Of a DNA stretch of 64,000 nt, positions 56,085 to 64,000 are shown piece by piece. Positions within the stretch are counted from its first letter, which is position 1. The number at the start of each line of letters is the position of its first letter. The notes under the pieces were generated by a model. The model had not been told where the DNA came from and did no database searches. It was given only the letters and a program-made list of their open reading frames with translations. This stretch comes from Dyadobacter alkalitolerans DSM 23607 (GTDB lineage: Bacteria; Bacteroidota; Bacteroidia; Cytophagales; Spirosomataceae). The DNA lies in NCBI RefSeq assembly GCF_000428845.1, contig NZ_AUAS01000002.1, forward strand, positions 496,001 to 560,000, written 5' to 3'. The position numbers and the translations under genes are program-made.

Positions 56085-56483
56085 CTATTGCCTCCTTAAA
56101 AGTGAGAAGGAAACGTTGGCTATAAAAGCAAGTTGAGCTACTGCGAATACAACAAGGAGTATGAAGGGATTTACAATCGACAATGACGGCGTTGCGACGA
56201 TAGTGAGAATCAATACTGTTGTTACAAGATGTAGAAGGAAGAATAGGTAATTAGGCTTTTTGCCTGCCTTATCAAGTAGCCAGTATACCATTCCAAAAAA
56301 CCATAAAAGTATGGCTAATGCGGTAGCGTATTGGGCTACGGTAATTACATAATAGGTATCATAAAGCTGAAAATCTATTGTATCCTTTCTGAATAACAAA
56401 CCTAGCAATATAATAATAGGTACGCTCAACCAGCATAGGACATAGGGCGCGGTCCAAAGAAATGTTTGCTTATTTGAGATCAT
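56085..56483 (-). CDS. Unknown four-helix membrane protein
   Basis: 132 aa. Four hydrophobic segments cover the sequence: LWTAPYVLCWLSVPIIILLG, then QYATALAILLWFFGMVYWLL, YLFFLLHLVTTVLILTIVAT and FILLVVFAVAQLAFIANVSF. Between the first and second lies IDFQLYDTYYVITVAQYATA, which resembles the DxxLxDTYYVVAHFHY motif of haem-copper oxidase subunit I, but without the histidines that bind haem and copper. It may be a distant relative or chance. No function. Stand-alone gene. Confidence 0.6.
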   Translation of the reverse strand: MISNKQTFLWTAPYVLCWLSVPIIILLGLLFRKDTIDFQLYDTYYVITVAQYATALAILLWFFGMVYWLLDKAGKKPNYLFFLLHLVTTVLILTIVATPSLSIVNPFILLVVFAVAQLAFIANVSFSLLRRQ

Positions 56484-56674
56484 GTGGAGCTATATTTTCC
56501 CAGGCAATATAAAACATCGGTTCGTGATAAAATTGAAATGTTTTACACTACCAATTAAAATTTTTGGACTTTTTTGAATTACCGAAACTCGAATTTTTAC
56601 TGAGGACATGAGGAAGTTAGCCGGTGTCGGAGGATAGTCTTGCCAAAATGCCCGGCGGCCAAATAGGTTGTCGC

Positions 56675-57517
56675 TTATGCCGGCGCACGGCTTACGCAAA
56701 AAGTTTTTCCCAAAAACTCCTGAACAAATTTTCTGGGTGTAGTAGCGAGGTAATACTTGAAGTCCTTAATGAGGTGACTCTGGTCGTGATAGCCGAACTG
56801 GGCAACGAGGGCCAGCCAGTCAACTTCGTCTTCTTGTTTTTGAATAAATTCGATAACCTGTTTGAAACGAAGCAAGCGGGTAAGTTCTTTGGTAGAAAAT
56901 CCCATGTATTTTTTGAAACGCATTTGCACCATCCGCTCGGATAAATTGGCGTCAGCAGCAATTGCTTTTGAAGGTATTCCAAAATCAATGTTGCTATCTC
57001 CAAAACCTGCCAGTAAGGGAATGCTTTCTTTTTCAGGTGCTTTGATAAATGCATGACCGTGTGCGATCAGCAACCTAATGCGGTCTTCGGTTGTGGGCAT
57101 TCCTGCAAGTGCATTCCATAACGCGTCGAATCCGGCAATACCCAGCAACTGGTCGGGATCATAGATTTTTTCGGCTTCCATTTGTTCCGCCGGAATGTTG
57201 AAAAGCCTGTAAAAGCCATTGTGGTTGAATGTGACTACAATGATGTCCGTTTCCGGCCACACCTCATAATGCAGCATTTTCCGCAACGGTCCCAGCACTA
57301 CAACCTTTCTCGTTTCATGCTCCTGAAACGCGCCATTACCAAACGACAATGGCAAAGGAACGCCAAAATTAAATATCAGCATGATTTCTAAACTTGGCGA
57401 CAAGAACTGAGGCGTCCGTTCAAAATCGAGGTCTGTTTGAATACAGTAAAAGTGCTTGATCACGTCGGCCAATGCAGCCGGAGCGTCAAAGTGCGTACCA
57501 ATGGATAGCTTAGTCAT
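56675..57517 (-). CDS. AraC-family regulator (DUF6597-type N-terminal domain)
   Basis: 280 aa. The N-terminal ~130 residues start FDAPAALADVIKHFYCIQTD and include PSLEIMLIFNFGVPLPLSFG, the pattern of the DUF6597 sensor domain found in Bacteroidota AraC proteins. The HTH_18 region is in the last ~100 residues (AADANLSERMVQMRFKKYMG; VAQFGYHDQSHLIKDFKYYL). Divergent from a NmrA-like reductase gene across 74 bp; control of that gene is likely by position. Confidence 0.88.
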   Translation of the reverse strand: MTKLSIGTHFDAPAALADVIKHFYCIQTDLDFERTPQFLSPSLEIMLIFNFGVPLPLSFGNGAFQEHETRKVVVLGPLRKMLHYEVWPETDIIVVTFNHNGFYRLFNIPAEQMEAEKIYDPDQLLGIAGFDALWNALAGMPTTEDRIRLLIAHGHAFIKAPEKESIPLLAGFGDSNIDFGIPSKAIAADANLSERMVQMRFKKYMGFSTKELTRLLRFKQVIEFIQKQEDEVDWLALVAQFGYHDQSHLIKDFKYYLATTPRKFVQEFLGKTFCVSRAPA

Positions 57518-57553
57518 TTCGTTTTCTTACAATTTTACCGACCATAGCTCGCT

Positions 57554-57561
57554 TAATTTTG
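57554..57561 (+). promoter_or_regulatory. -7 box (TAATTTTG) for the NmrA-like reductase gene
   Basis: TAATTTTG matches TAnnTTTG and lies 31 bases before the ATG at 57592, in the divergent region shared with the AraC gene. Confidence 0.5.
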
Positions 57562-57591
57562 ACCTAAAATAAAACAAAAACTTTATCCAAA

Positions 57592-58473
57592 ATGGCAACA
57601 TCAGAATCAACAAAGTTATTGGTAACCGGTGCAACGGGAACGATTGGAAAAGAATTATGCAAAATACTGTCAGCCAAAGGCGTGCCCTTCAAAGCCATGG
57701 TTCGTTCGGTCGCTCTTGCGCAGAACATGGACGATCTGGCCGGAGCCGAACTTGTAACCGGCGATTTCAATGACTCCGAATCATTAAAGTCAGCATTAAC
57801 CGGAGTCGAACGGGCATTTTTGCTGACGAACTCATCGGAGCAGGCAGAACGGCAGCAGATTAGATTTGTCGACATAGCGCAAGAAGCTGGTGTTAAGCAC
57901 ATTGTTAAGCTGTCTCAATGGGCCGCAGACGCTGAGTCACCGGTGCGCTTTTTGCGTTACCATGCTGCGGTTGAAGCACATATCCGCAAGTCGGGAATGC
58001 TATATACCTTCCTAAGACCCAACCTTTTCATGCAAGGATTGCTCGGTTTCCGGGATTCAATTCGTTTTCAGGGACAGTTTTACGGTGCCATTGGCGATGC
58101 TAAAATCAGCATTGTGGACGTACGTGACATAGCGGCCGCCGCCGCCGCAGCGCTCACCGATCCACGACATGAAAATCAGGTTTATGCATTAACCGGTCCG
58201 GAAGCATTGTCGCACCACGAATTGGCGGAAACGCTTTCTGCTGCCGTCGGCCACTCCGTTACATTTATAGATCTTACTTCTGAAATGCTTGAAGAAATGC
58301 TCTTGAAGGTCGGCTTCTCAACCTGGCAGGCTGAGGGGCTTGTGGAAGACTATGCGCATTATAAGAAAGGCGAAGCTTCGGAAGTGGCTCCGGGCATTAT
58401 GGATGCAACCGGAACAGCACCGCGCACATTTAGCGATTTTGCAAAAGACCACGCGGCGCTGTTCCGGCCGTAG
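57592..58473 (+). CDS. NmrA-like / NAD(P)H-binding atypical SDR
   Basis: 293 aa. The Rossmann fingerprint LLVTGATGTIGKELCKIL (G-x-x-G-x-x-G) is at residues 9-26. The next blocks are FKAMVRS, then AELVTGDFNDSESLKSALTG and HIVKLSQWAADAESPV. The typical catalytic Tyr-x-x-x-Lys of classical SDRs is absent, as in NmrA-type redox-sensing or reductase proteins, close to the QOR2/YtfG group in layout. Substrate unknown. Likely under the divergent AraC regulator. Confidence 0.88.
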   Translation: MATSESTKLLVTGATGTIGKELCKILSAKGVPFKAMVRSVALAQNMDDLAGAELVTGDFNDSESLKSALTGVERAFLLTNSSEQAERQQIRFVDIAQEAGVKHIVKLSQWAADAESPVRFLRYHAAVEAHIRKSGMLYTFLRPNLFMQGLLGFRDSIRFQGQFYGAIGDAKISIVDVRDIAAAAAAALTDPRHENQVYALTGPEALSHHELAETLSAAVGHSVTFIDLTSEMLEEMLLKVGFSTWQAEGLVEDYAHYKKGEASEVAPGIMDATGTAPRTFSDFAKDHAALFRP

Positions 58474-58547
58474 CGGTTGTGTGAATGTCGAACTTCTCAG
58501 CACACAAACTTGGACTTTTCAACACATCCGCACCTGCGAGCCTAAGT

Positions 58548-58555
58548 TACCTTTG
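58548..58555 (+). promoter_or_regulatory. -7 box (TACCTTTG) for the SDR-AraC unit
   Basis: TACCTTTG matches TAnnTTTG and lies 35 bases before the ATG at 58590. A canonical -33 box at the normal distance was not found. Confidence 0.5.
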
Positions 58556-58589
58556 CCATATAATTTTTATCAAAAGAAAACTTAGGCAA

Positions 58590-59405
58590 ATGAAAAAGAC
58601 AGTATTGATAACAGGGGCTTCGGCTGGAATTGGCAAAGCGACTGCCATTTATCTCGCCCAAAATGGTTATAATGTGTATGGTGCTGCACGCAGGACCGAC
58701 AAAATGCAAGACTTGAAACCTTATGGCATTAAGCCGATTGCTCTCGATGTTACAAAAGATGAAAGCTTGAGAGCGTGCGTGGATCAAATTTTCCAGGAAG
58801 AAGGAGGCATTGATATTTTGGTAAATAATGCAGGCTTTGGGTTGGAGGGTGCAATCGAAGATATACCCATGGAAGATGCTCGCTATCAATTAGAGGTCAA
58901 TGTATTTGGCGCTATGCGCTTGGCACAACTCGTTTTACCCAGGATGCGCGAAAACAGGTATGGCAAGATTGTGAACATTTCGTCCGTTGGCGGTAAGATC
59001 GCCTTTCCAATGGGTGGTTGGTACCATGCGAGCAAATTTGCACTGGAAGCATTAAGCGATAGTATGCGCAGTGAGGTTAAAGAATTTGGCATCGACGTGA
59101 TCGTTGTGGAGCCAGGCGCCACCCGATCTGAATGGGGCAATGTTGCAACTGATATTCTCATGAAAGTATCAGGTAAGACGGCTTACAAAGACCTGGCAAC
59201 AAAAACACATAATGTATTTACCCGGTTAAATAAGGATATAGCCGAACCGGAAGTCATCGCCAAGCTTGTAAGGAGTGGAATAGAAGCAAAAAATCCAAAA
59301 ACCCGGTATACGACTTCCCAAATGGCCTCCTCGCTTTTGCTATTTTTGAGAAAGATTTTATCCGACAAGCAGATGGACAGATTGATCATGAGCCAAATAA
59401 AATAA
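58590..59405 (+). CDS. Short-chain dehydrogenase/reductase (classical SDR)
   Basis: 271 aa from the ATG at 58590 (MKKTVLITGAS); the frame upstream is open but lacks family features. The cofactor loop is TGASAGIGKAT (T-G-x-x-x-G-x-G). The NNAG motif is in ILVNNAGFGLEGAIEDIPME. The catalytic Ser is in IVNISSVGGKIAFPM and the Tyr-x-x-x-Lys in GWYHASKFALEALSDSM. The Arg in GAARRTDKM suggests NADP preference. Substrate unknown. An AraC gene follows 5 bp after the stop, so the two are co-transcribed. Confidence 0.92.
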   Translation: MKKTVLITGASAGIGKATAIYLAQNGYNVYGAARRTDKMQDLKPYGIKPIALDVTKDESLRACVDQIFQEEGGIDILVNNAGFGLEGAIEDIPMEDARYQLEVNVFGAMRLAQLVLPRMRENRYGKIVNISSVGGKIAFPMGGWYHASKFALEALSDSMRSEVKEFGIDVIVVEPGATRSEWGNVATDILMKVSGKTAYKDLATKTHNVFTRLNKDIAEPEVIAKLVRSGIEAKNPKTRYTTSQMASSLLLFLRKILSDKQMDRLIMSQIK

Positions 59406-59410
59406 CCGCA

Positions 59411-60232
59411 ATGGAATCCTCACCAATGGAAAAACTCGTTATTCAGCATAATTTTCTTTATGCGAAAGGGCATCAAAAAACACAAAGCAGTGAACATTAT
59501 TTTCCCGACCATGCCTTAAGAATTATGCTGTCAGGCGAATCACAATATTTTTCGAATGAGGGAACATTTGTGATGAAAGAAGGCACAATCTGTTTAATGC
59601 GGAGGAATGAATTATTCAAAAAGCTCAAAAAAGCCGGTCCGGACGGCGAACCACCGGCATTGATCAGCATATTCCTGGATCAACAAACTTTACACCAGTA
59701 TGCAGCAATAAACGATATCCCAAAACAAAGCGGGTATAGAGGGGTCGCTATGATTGACCTGACAGGTAATGCGTTTTTGAAAGGATTTTTTGATTCATTA
59801 CTGCCTTACATCGACCATCCGAGCAAATTGACAGCAAAGATAGCGGAGCTCAAAACCCGTGAAGCCATTGAGCTGTTACTTCAAAGCGGTGATATTTACC
59901 GAAGACTTTTATTTGATTTCCAGCAGCCGCATAAGATGGATTTGGAAACATACATGAACCACAACTTCAAGTATAACATTCCCCTGTCATCGTTTGCTAA
60001 ACTTACCGGACGCAGCCTGTCTGCATTTAAACGGGATTTCACAAAGATATTTGAAACAACCCCGGAGAAATGGTTACAGCAAAAGCGTTTGGAGCAAGCG
60101 TACTATCTTATTTCAAAGAGAAAGATGCGGCCTTCGGAGGTTTATCTCGAAGTAGGGTTTGAAAACTTCTCGCATTTTTCATTCGCATTCAAAAAAACGT
60201 TCGGCACGACGCCAACTGAAGTAAATGTTTAA
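59411..60232 (+). CDS. AraC-family regulator (ExsA-like N-terminal domain)
   Basis: 273 aa; a second ATG at residue 6 (MEKLVIQHNFLY) is possible. The N-terminal cupin-like part reads HALRIMLSGESQYFSNEGTF and is like the ExsA-type regulatory domain. The C-terminal HTH has IPLSSFAKLTGRSLSAFKRD and the AraC end VYLEVGFENFSHFSFAFKK. Same transcript as the SDR gene 5 bp upstream, which it probably regulates. Confidence 0.88.
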   Translation: MESSPMEKLVIQHNFLYAKGHQKTQSSEHYFPDHALRIMLSGESQYFSNEGTFVMKEGTICLMRRNELFKKLKKAGPDGEPPALISIFLDQQTLHQYAAINDIPKQSGYRGVAMIDLTGNAFLKGFFDSLLPYIDHPSKLTAKIAELKTREAIELLLQSGDIYRRLLFDFQQPHKMDLETYMNHNFKYNIPLSSFAKLTGRSLSAFKRDFTKIFETTPEKWLQQKRLEQAYYLISKRKMRPSEVYLEVGFENFSHFSFAFKKTFGTTPTEVNV

Positions 60233-60336
60233 GACAGGGAGGATTTTCACCCGGGTGGCGTTTTTTCTAAAATCTGAAATACTTTCGGGTCTTCTAGATT
60301 TAGTTACCTTCCGAAGTTTTGTCAAGTGTCAATCGT

Positions 60337-60344
60337 TACCTTTG
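60337..60344 (+). promoter_or_regulatory. -7 box (TACCTTTG) for the chromate regulator gene
   Basis: TACCTTTG at 29 bases before the ATG at 60373. A TTTTG 15 bases above it (60317-60321) may act as a -33 element though the spacing is shorter than usual. Confidence 0.5.
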
Positions 60345-60372
60345 ACGGACAAAACATCTTTGTATAGTCCCA

Positions 60373-61218
60373 ATGAAATGGATCACCCGCGAACGCCCAA
60401 AAATTGATCGCATCGCCTGTCCCTGGCTGATCAAACGGTTCATTGATCCGGATGCACAGATCTTTTTTTTCCCATTTGATCAGGTCAAAGCAAAAGCAGC
60501 GGAACTGGGCGCTACGCCCTTCGATATTCCGGACACCGAATTTACTCATTATGAAGACCGCTGCACTTTCGACTTTTTTCTCGAAAGGTATGAGATCGAA
60601 GATCCTGCATTAAAGGATATGGCTGTCATCATCCGTGGGGCTGACACTGACGACCATTCCCTTGCTCCCCAGTCATCCGGGCTCTGGGCGATATCGGCTG
60701 GCCTTGCTTATAATGTCACTGACGATCAGGAACTGCTTGAAAAAGGAATGCTGATTTATGATGCGCTTTATAGCTGGGCAACGCACCTTCAGAAACAAAA
60801 GCACACCCAAAAACCAACCGAGAAGCTGCTGCTTGCTGTTTTTAATACTTACCTGGATAAACAGAAATCTGAGCACCTTAAGACCCCTAAATGGGCCAAA
60901 GAACTCAAAGAAATCATTCAGGACCAGATCGACACCAACCTAAGTCTAAGCCTGAAAGAAATTTCCGAGGGTTTACAAATACATCCGTCCTACGTGTCCC
61001 GCGAGTTTTCGAAGTATTTCAGCAACCTGTCCTTTGGTGAATACATTCGAAAGCTGCGCATAGAAAAAGCCGTAGACTTGCTTGCAAACCCCGACCATAC
61101 CTTATCCGAGATTGCTTATCTGACCGGGTTCTCAGATCAAAGCCATTTCAACAGGATCTTCAAAGCCCAAACGGGACAAAACCCGTCGGATTTTCGGAAA
61201 AATTTGTCTAAAAAGTAA
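60373..61218 (+). CDS. Chromate-resistance ChrB-domain protein fused to an AraC helix-turn-helix
   Basis: 281 aa. Residues ~1-135 are the ChrB-type domain: IDRIACPWLIKRFIDPDAQI, then FTHYEDRCTFDFFLERYEIE and MAVIIRGADTDDH. After a linker, residues ~180-280 are an AraC double helix-turn-helix (LSLSLKEISEGLQIHPSYVS; EIAYLTGFSDQSHFNRIFKA). ChrB is normally a sensor/regulator of chrA or a chromate-binding protein, without an AraC domain. The fusion would give a one-component regulator that detects chromate directly. The chromate transporter gene chrA follows 121 bp downstream on the same strand. Confidence 0.9.
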   Translation: MKWITRERPKIDRIACPWLIKRFIDPDAQIFFFPFDQVKAKAAELGATPFDIPDTEFTHYEDRCTFDFFLERYEIEDPALKDMAVIIRGADTDDHSLAPQSSGLWAISAGLAYNVTDDQELLEKGMLIYDALYSWATHLQKQKHTQKPTEKLLLAVFNTYLDKQKSEHLKTPKWAKELKEIIQDQIDTNLSLSLKEISEGLQIHPSYVSREFSKYFSNLSFGEYIRKLRIEKAVDLLANPDHTLSEIAYLTGFSDQSHFNRIFKAQTGQNPSDFRKNLSKK

Positions 61219-61339
61219 TCTCTGTACAAATCCGTCATTTTCATTCTATCATTTGGTTGCAGGCTGACCTAGTATTGCAGTGTAAAGCAAATACCAGTGT
61301 GAACTTAGAGACATTCATGTCTTCGAAGAACAAACATGT

Positions 61340-62527
61340 ATGGAAACCCTAACGCAGACACAAACAATTAAATATAGCCTTGCAGAGCTGACCAGCTATT
61401 TTCTAAAACTCGGTACGCTGGGCTTTGGCGGTCCTGTTGCCCTGATCGGCTACATGCACCGCGATTTGGTGGAAGACAAAAGGTGGATTAGTGAAGATGA
61501 ATACCGCGAGGGCCTGGCCCTTGCCCAGCTGGCCCCTGGCCCGCTTGCTGCCCAGCTCGGCATTTACCTGGGCTATGTGCATCACGGGGTTTGGGGCGCT
61601 ACCCTTACCGGACTTGCCTTTGTGCTACCATCGTTTGTCACGGTAGTTTTGTTGGGGATGGCATATAAACTTTACGGCGGGCTTCCCTGGATGCAATCTG
61701 TGTTTTATGGCGTTGGCGCAGCGGTGATCGGTATCATTACGCTAAGTTGTTACAAACTCACTATCAAATCAATCAGTAAAATAGAAACACAAGCGATCAA
61801 AAGCAGATGGATCCTCTGGCTTTTCTTTTTGACAATGTCCATCGTTACTGCGATCACCCAGCGGGAAGAAGTGTGGCTTTTCATTCTTCTGGGCTTCATT
61901 TATATGGTTGTGAAAGCGCCGCCCGAATGGCTGCAACGAAGGGATACATCTTTATCTGTCATCCTCCTGGTCGGCACGGGCTTCTGGCAATATGAGACTG
62001 GCGAGCTTGTCAAACTTGGATTATTTTTCACTCAGGCAGGCGCATTTGTATTTGGGAGCGGCCTGGCAATTATTCCATTTTTGCAGGCAGGTGTCGTCGG
62101 CGAAATGGGATGGCTCAATGAGCAGCAGTTCCTGGATTCTGTTGCGGTTGCCATGATCACGCCCGGACCGGTTGTGATCACCGTTGGCTTTATAGGATTT
62201 CTGGTTTCCGGGTTTGCCGGGGCGGCTGTCGCTGCATTGGGCGTCTTTCTTCCTTGCTTTGTTTTCACAGTTTTGCCCGCACCTTACTTCAAAAAAATCT
62301 CCAAGAATGCCAGTATCAAAGCATTTGTCGATGGGATTACAGCAGCTGTGGTCGGCGCGCTGGTCGGATCGGTTATTGTGATTGCGACCCGGTCAATCGT
62401 TGATATGGCATCGGCTACCCTCGCAGTCCTGACCATACTTGCACTCATTTATATTAAAAAACTGCAAGAACCTTACATCATCCTGGCTGCGGCGCTCATT
62501 GGTTTTTGCCTGAAAACGTACCTATAA
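61340..62527 (+). CDS. chrA: Chromate transporter ChrA (long-chain form)
   Basis: 395 aa: two homologous CHR domains, each with the signature near its start. The first reads LGTLGFGGPVALIGYMHRDL and LAQLAPGPLAAQLGIYLGY; the second LFFTQAGAFVFGSGLAIIPF and VAMITPGPVVITVGFIGFL. About ten membrane helices. The protein exports chromate, usually coupled to the proton gradient, giving resistance. It follows the ChrB-AraC regulator and is followed by a DUF2490 gene. Confidence 0.95.
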   Translation: METLTQTQTIKYSLAELTSYFLKLGTLGFGGPVALIGYMHRDLVEDKRWISEDEYREGLALAQLAPGPLAAQLGIYLGYVHHGVWGATLTGLAFVLPSFVTVVLLGMAYKLYGGLPWMQSVFYGVGAAVIGIITLSCYKLTIKSISKIETQAIKSRWILWLFFLTMSIVTAITQREEVWLFILLGFIYMVVKAPPEWLQRRDTSLSVILLVGTGFWQYETGELVKLGLFFTQAGAFVFGSGLAIIPFLQAGVVGEMGWLNEQQFLDSVAVAMITPGPVVITVGFIGFLVSGFAGAAVAALGVFLPCFVFTVLPAPYFKKISKNASIKAFVDGITAAVVGALVGSVIVIATRSIVDMASATLAVLTILALIYIKKLQEPYIILAAALIGFCLKTYL

Positions 62528-62546
62528 ATTCTGATTAATTGCTTCT

Positions 62547-63278
62547 ATGAAAAGATCAATTTTACTACTGCTTATCCTTTTTTCAGTCCCGTCCCTGGCT
62601 CAAAAACAAGTCAATAAGCCAAATGGCGTGTGGTTAGGTTATTTTAACCAGACCAGGATTACAGACAAATGGGGTATCTGGCTGGATTTGCATGCAAGAA
62701 GAACTGATTTTTTAGACCGCTGGTCCACACAAATCATTCGGCCAGGGATTACCTATTATGCCAACGACCACCTCAGATTCACGGCCGGTTATGCCTATGC
62801 GCGCAGCTATCCTGCGGCTGGCCTGCACACTGTTCGGCCAGAGAACATGCTTTGGCAGCAGGTGCTTTGGACAAGCCGTCAGAAGCGGCTGCAAACCCAG
62901 CAGTGGATCCGGGTAGAAGAGCGATTTAATCGCAAGATTGCCAATGACGCTTTGCAAGAAGGTCACAATTTTAACTTCCGGTTCAGGTATTTGCTCAATC
63001 TGATGGTTCCCCTAAACAGCGATTTCATCGAGCCGGGTACAGTGTTCTTTGCATTCAATGATGAAATTCATATCAATGCCGGCAAGCAGATAACTTACAA
63101 CCTTTTTGACCAGAACCGCCTTTTCCTGGGCCTGGGTTACCAGTTTACCAAAGGGCTCAACTTACAAGTCGGTTATATGAACCAGTTCCAGCAGCTTCCT
63201 TCGGGCAACCATTTTAACAGCAACAATGTGCTAAGGGTTTTTGTGTTTCATAACCTGGATATCCGGGCCAAAAAGTAG
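62547..63278 (+). CDS. DUF2490 family secreted protein (outer-membrane-barrel-like)
   Basis: 243 aa. Signal peptide residues 1-18 (ILLLLILFSVPSLAQ). The rest has the DUF2490 pattern, for example GVWLGYFNQTRITDKWGIWL and WIRVEERFNRKIAND, with alternating aromatic strands and a final VLRVFVFHNLDIRAKK, which resembles a small outer-membrane barrel. It follows chrA by 19 bp, so it is likely in the same unit. No link between DUF2490 and chromate is established, but its place here is worth a look. Confidence 0.85.
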   Translation: MKRSILLLLILFSVPSLAQKQVNKPNGVWLGYFNQTRITDKWGIWLDLHARRTDFLDRWSTQIIRPGITYYANDHLRFTAGYAYARSYPAAGLHTVRPENMLWQQVLWTSRQKRLQTQQWIRVEERFNRKIANDALQEGHNFNFRFRYLLNLMVPLNSDFIEPGTVFFAFNDEIHINAGKQITYNLFDQNRLFLGLGYQFTKGLNLQVGYMNQFQQLPSGNHFNSNNVLRVFVFHNLDIRAKK

Positions 63279-63329
63279 CAATCTTCCCTTTGCTATGCCT
63301 GGCGGTCGGCTACATTGCCGAAGGCTTTA

Positions 63330-63698
63330 TTATTTACCAAATTCAGGGATTTCATTGATATCCCTAAAAATGGTTTTCCCGTGATTTGCTCCCGTCGACA
63401 CCATTTCATCCGCCCCGGCAGAAGGGCCTCCAATTCTGAGAACTGCATCACATTTAGCAATTAAATCAACAGCCACAGGATGAAATATCCTATTAAATAT
63501 TTCGTCCCCAATGGCTTGCGAACCTGCCGCTTCGATCAATGGTAATGCAAACCATTCCCCCATTACCGGTAGGTGGCCTTTATTATAAACCTCCAAAGCC
63601 GCCTTTGTCATGGCCTCTACATTTGCCTCAATCAGCTCCGGATCATCACCGGTTCCCGAACGATAAGGACCGGCTACTAAGATCATCATTTGACTCAT
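63330..63698 (-). CDS. DUF4406 / nucleoside 2-deoxyribosyltransferase-like protein
   Basis: 122 aa from the ATG at 63698 (MSQMMILVAGPYRSG). The core reads ILVAGPYRSGTGDDPELIEA, then LPVMGEWFALPLIEAAG and VAVDLIAKCDAVLRIGGPSA, the layout of the DUF4406 branch of the nucleoside 2-deoxyribosyltransferase fold. Metabolic role unknown. Convergent with the DUF2490 gene. Confidence 0.75.
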   Translation of the reverse strand: MSQMMILVAGPYRSGTGDDPELIEANVEAMTKAALEVYNKGHLPVMGEWFALPLIEAAGSQAIGDEIFNRIFHPVAVDLIAKCDAVLRIGGPSAGADEMVSTGANHGKTIFRDINEIPEFGK

Positions 63699-63935
63699 AC
63701 CTCTGTTATTATGTAAATTAATAAGTGTTTCTAATGAAAATGTGAGCAGAAAACGCCCGCTCCGCCGCTGAGCAGGCCCGGACAACGAGATTCAATAGCC
63801 GTTCACGAACTTCCCTAGTGATCTTTTCCCCTATCCGAAAGCTCGCCGCCTAATTCTGATTACTTTTGCGCAAGTTAGATCATTTTTGATCAATATCTAT
63901 AAGTGCTTTGAAATAAAACCAATAAATCCATAGTA

Positions 63936-64000
63936 ATGCAGCAATACCAACTGGCTCAAATTAATGTGGCCAAGATGAAGGGAATTGATATCAATGACCC
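63936..64000 (+). CDS. DUF3291 protein, N-terminal piece (cut by window edge)
   Basis: ATG at 63936, open to the window edge: 21 codons reading QYQLAQINVAKMKGIDINDP. This is the conserved start of DUF3291 proteins, which are small and of unknown role. The ~237 bp before it hold nothing recognised. Confidence 0.65.
   Translation, partial: MQQYQLAQINVAKMKGIDIND

Noticed and set aside
1..64000. CRISPR arrays, tRNA or rRNA genes, insertion sequences, prophage
   Set aside because: None was recognised by eye: no evenly spaced short repeats outside the coding repeats at 47.8-49 kb, no transposase or integrase motifs, no conserved RNA stretches. A covariance-model RNA search was not possible.

Overview
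The window looks like chromosome of a Bacteroidota bacterium, most likely a Cytophagales member such as Dyadobacter (inferred, not tested). The grounds are a SusC/SusD pair driven by an ECF sigma factor and FecR, a protein with a C-terminal domain of the type IX secretion type, OMP_b-brl TonB receptors, few Shine-Dalgarno sites, and several TAnnTTTG promoter -7 boxes.

Layout. 1-2.6 kb: end of a leftward glycosyltransferase/flippase cluster. 2.7-9.2 kb: TonB-dependent receptor, AraC regulator, Kup potassium transporter, unknown membrane protein. 9.2-16.3 kb: ECF sigma factor with a putative membrane anti-sigma protein, OmpH/Skp-like chaperone, VOC protein, hybrid histidine kinase, RibD/DHFR-like reductase, a lipoprotein, DedA. 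16.4-26.1 kb: one leftward unit, sigma > FecR > SusC (with STN domain) > SusD > PQQ-type sugar dehydrogenase fused to PKD and cytochrome c domains; this should sense, import and oxidise a sugar or glycan product. 26.1-34.1 kb: DUF4198 protein, PhyH dioxygenase, lipoprotein, an interrupted ChaN/erythromycin-esterase-like gene, penicillin-binding protein 1A, a doxX/hxlR deletion scar, a polytopic membrane protein. 34.2-37.8 kb: DHDPS-family aldolase, cupin and a frameshifted secreted protein, divergent from a MocR-type regulator. 37.9-44.9 kb: SdpI, small membrane and lipoproteins, PH-domain protein, a HigBA-like toxin-antitoxin candidate, MATE pump, PAS histidine kinase. 45-52 kb: a zone of damaged genes (erythromycin esterase, long repeat protein, TPR remnant) plus a serine hydrolase that has lost its catalytic residues. 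52.2-56 kb: a secretion operon (ABC membrane domain without ATPase, HlyD, TolC). 56-64 kb: AraC regulators with NAD(P)-binding reductases, then a chromate module (ChrB-AraC fusion, ChrA, DUF2490) and two small genes.

Main points. About seven genes between 26 and 52 kb carry a stop, a frameshift, an internal deletion or a truncation. The best candidates for under-described biology are the toxin-antitoxin-like pair at 40.3-41.2 kb, the ChrB-AraC fusion regulator at 60.4 kb and the exporter operon whose ABC subunit has no ATPase domain. No tRNA, rRNA, CRISPR array, insertion sequence or phage genes were recognised.
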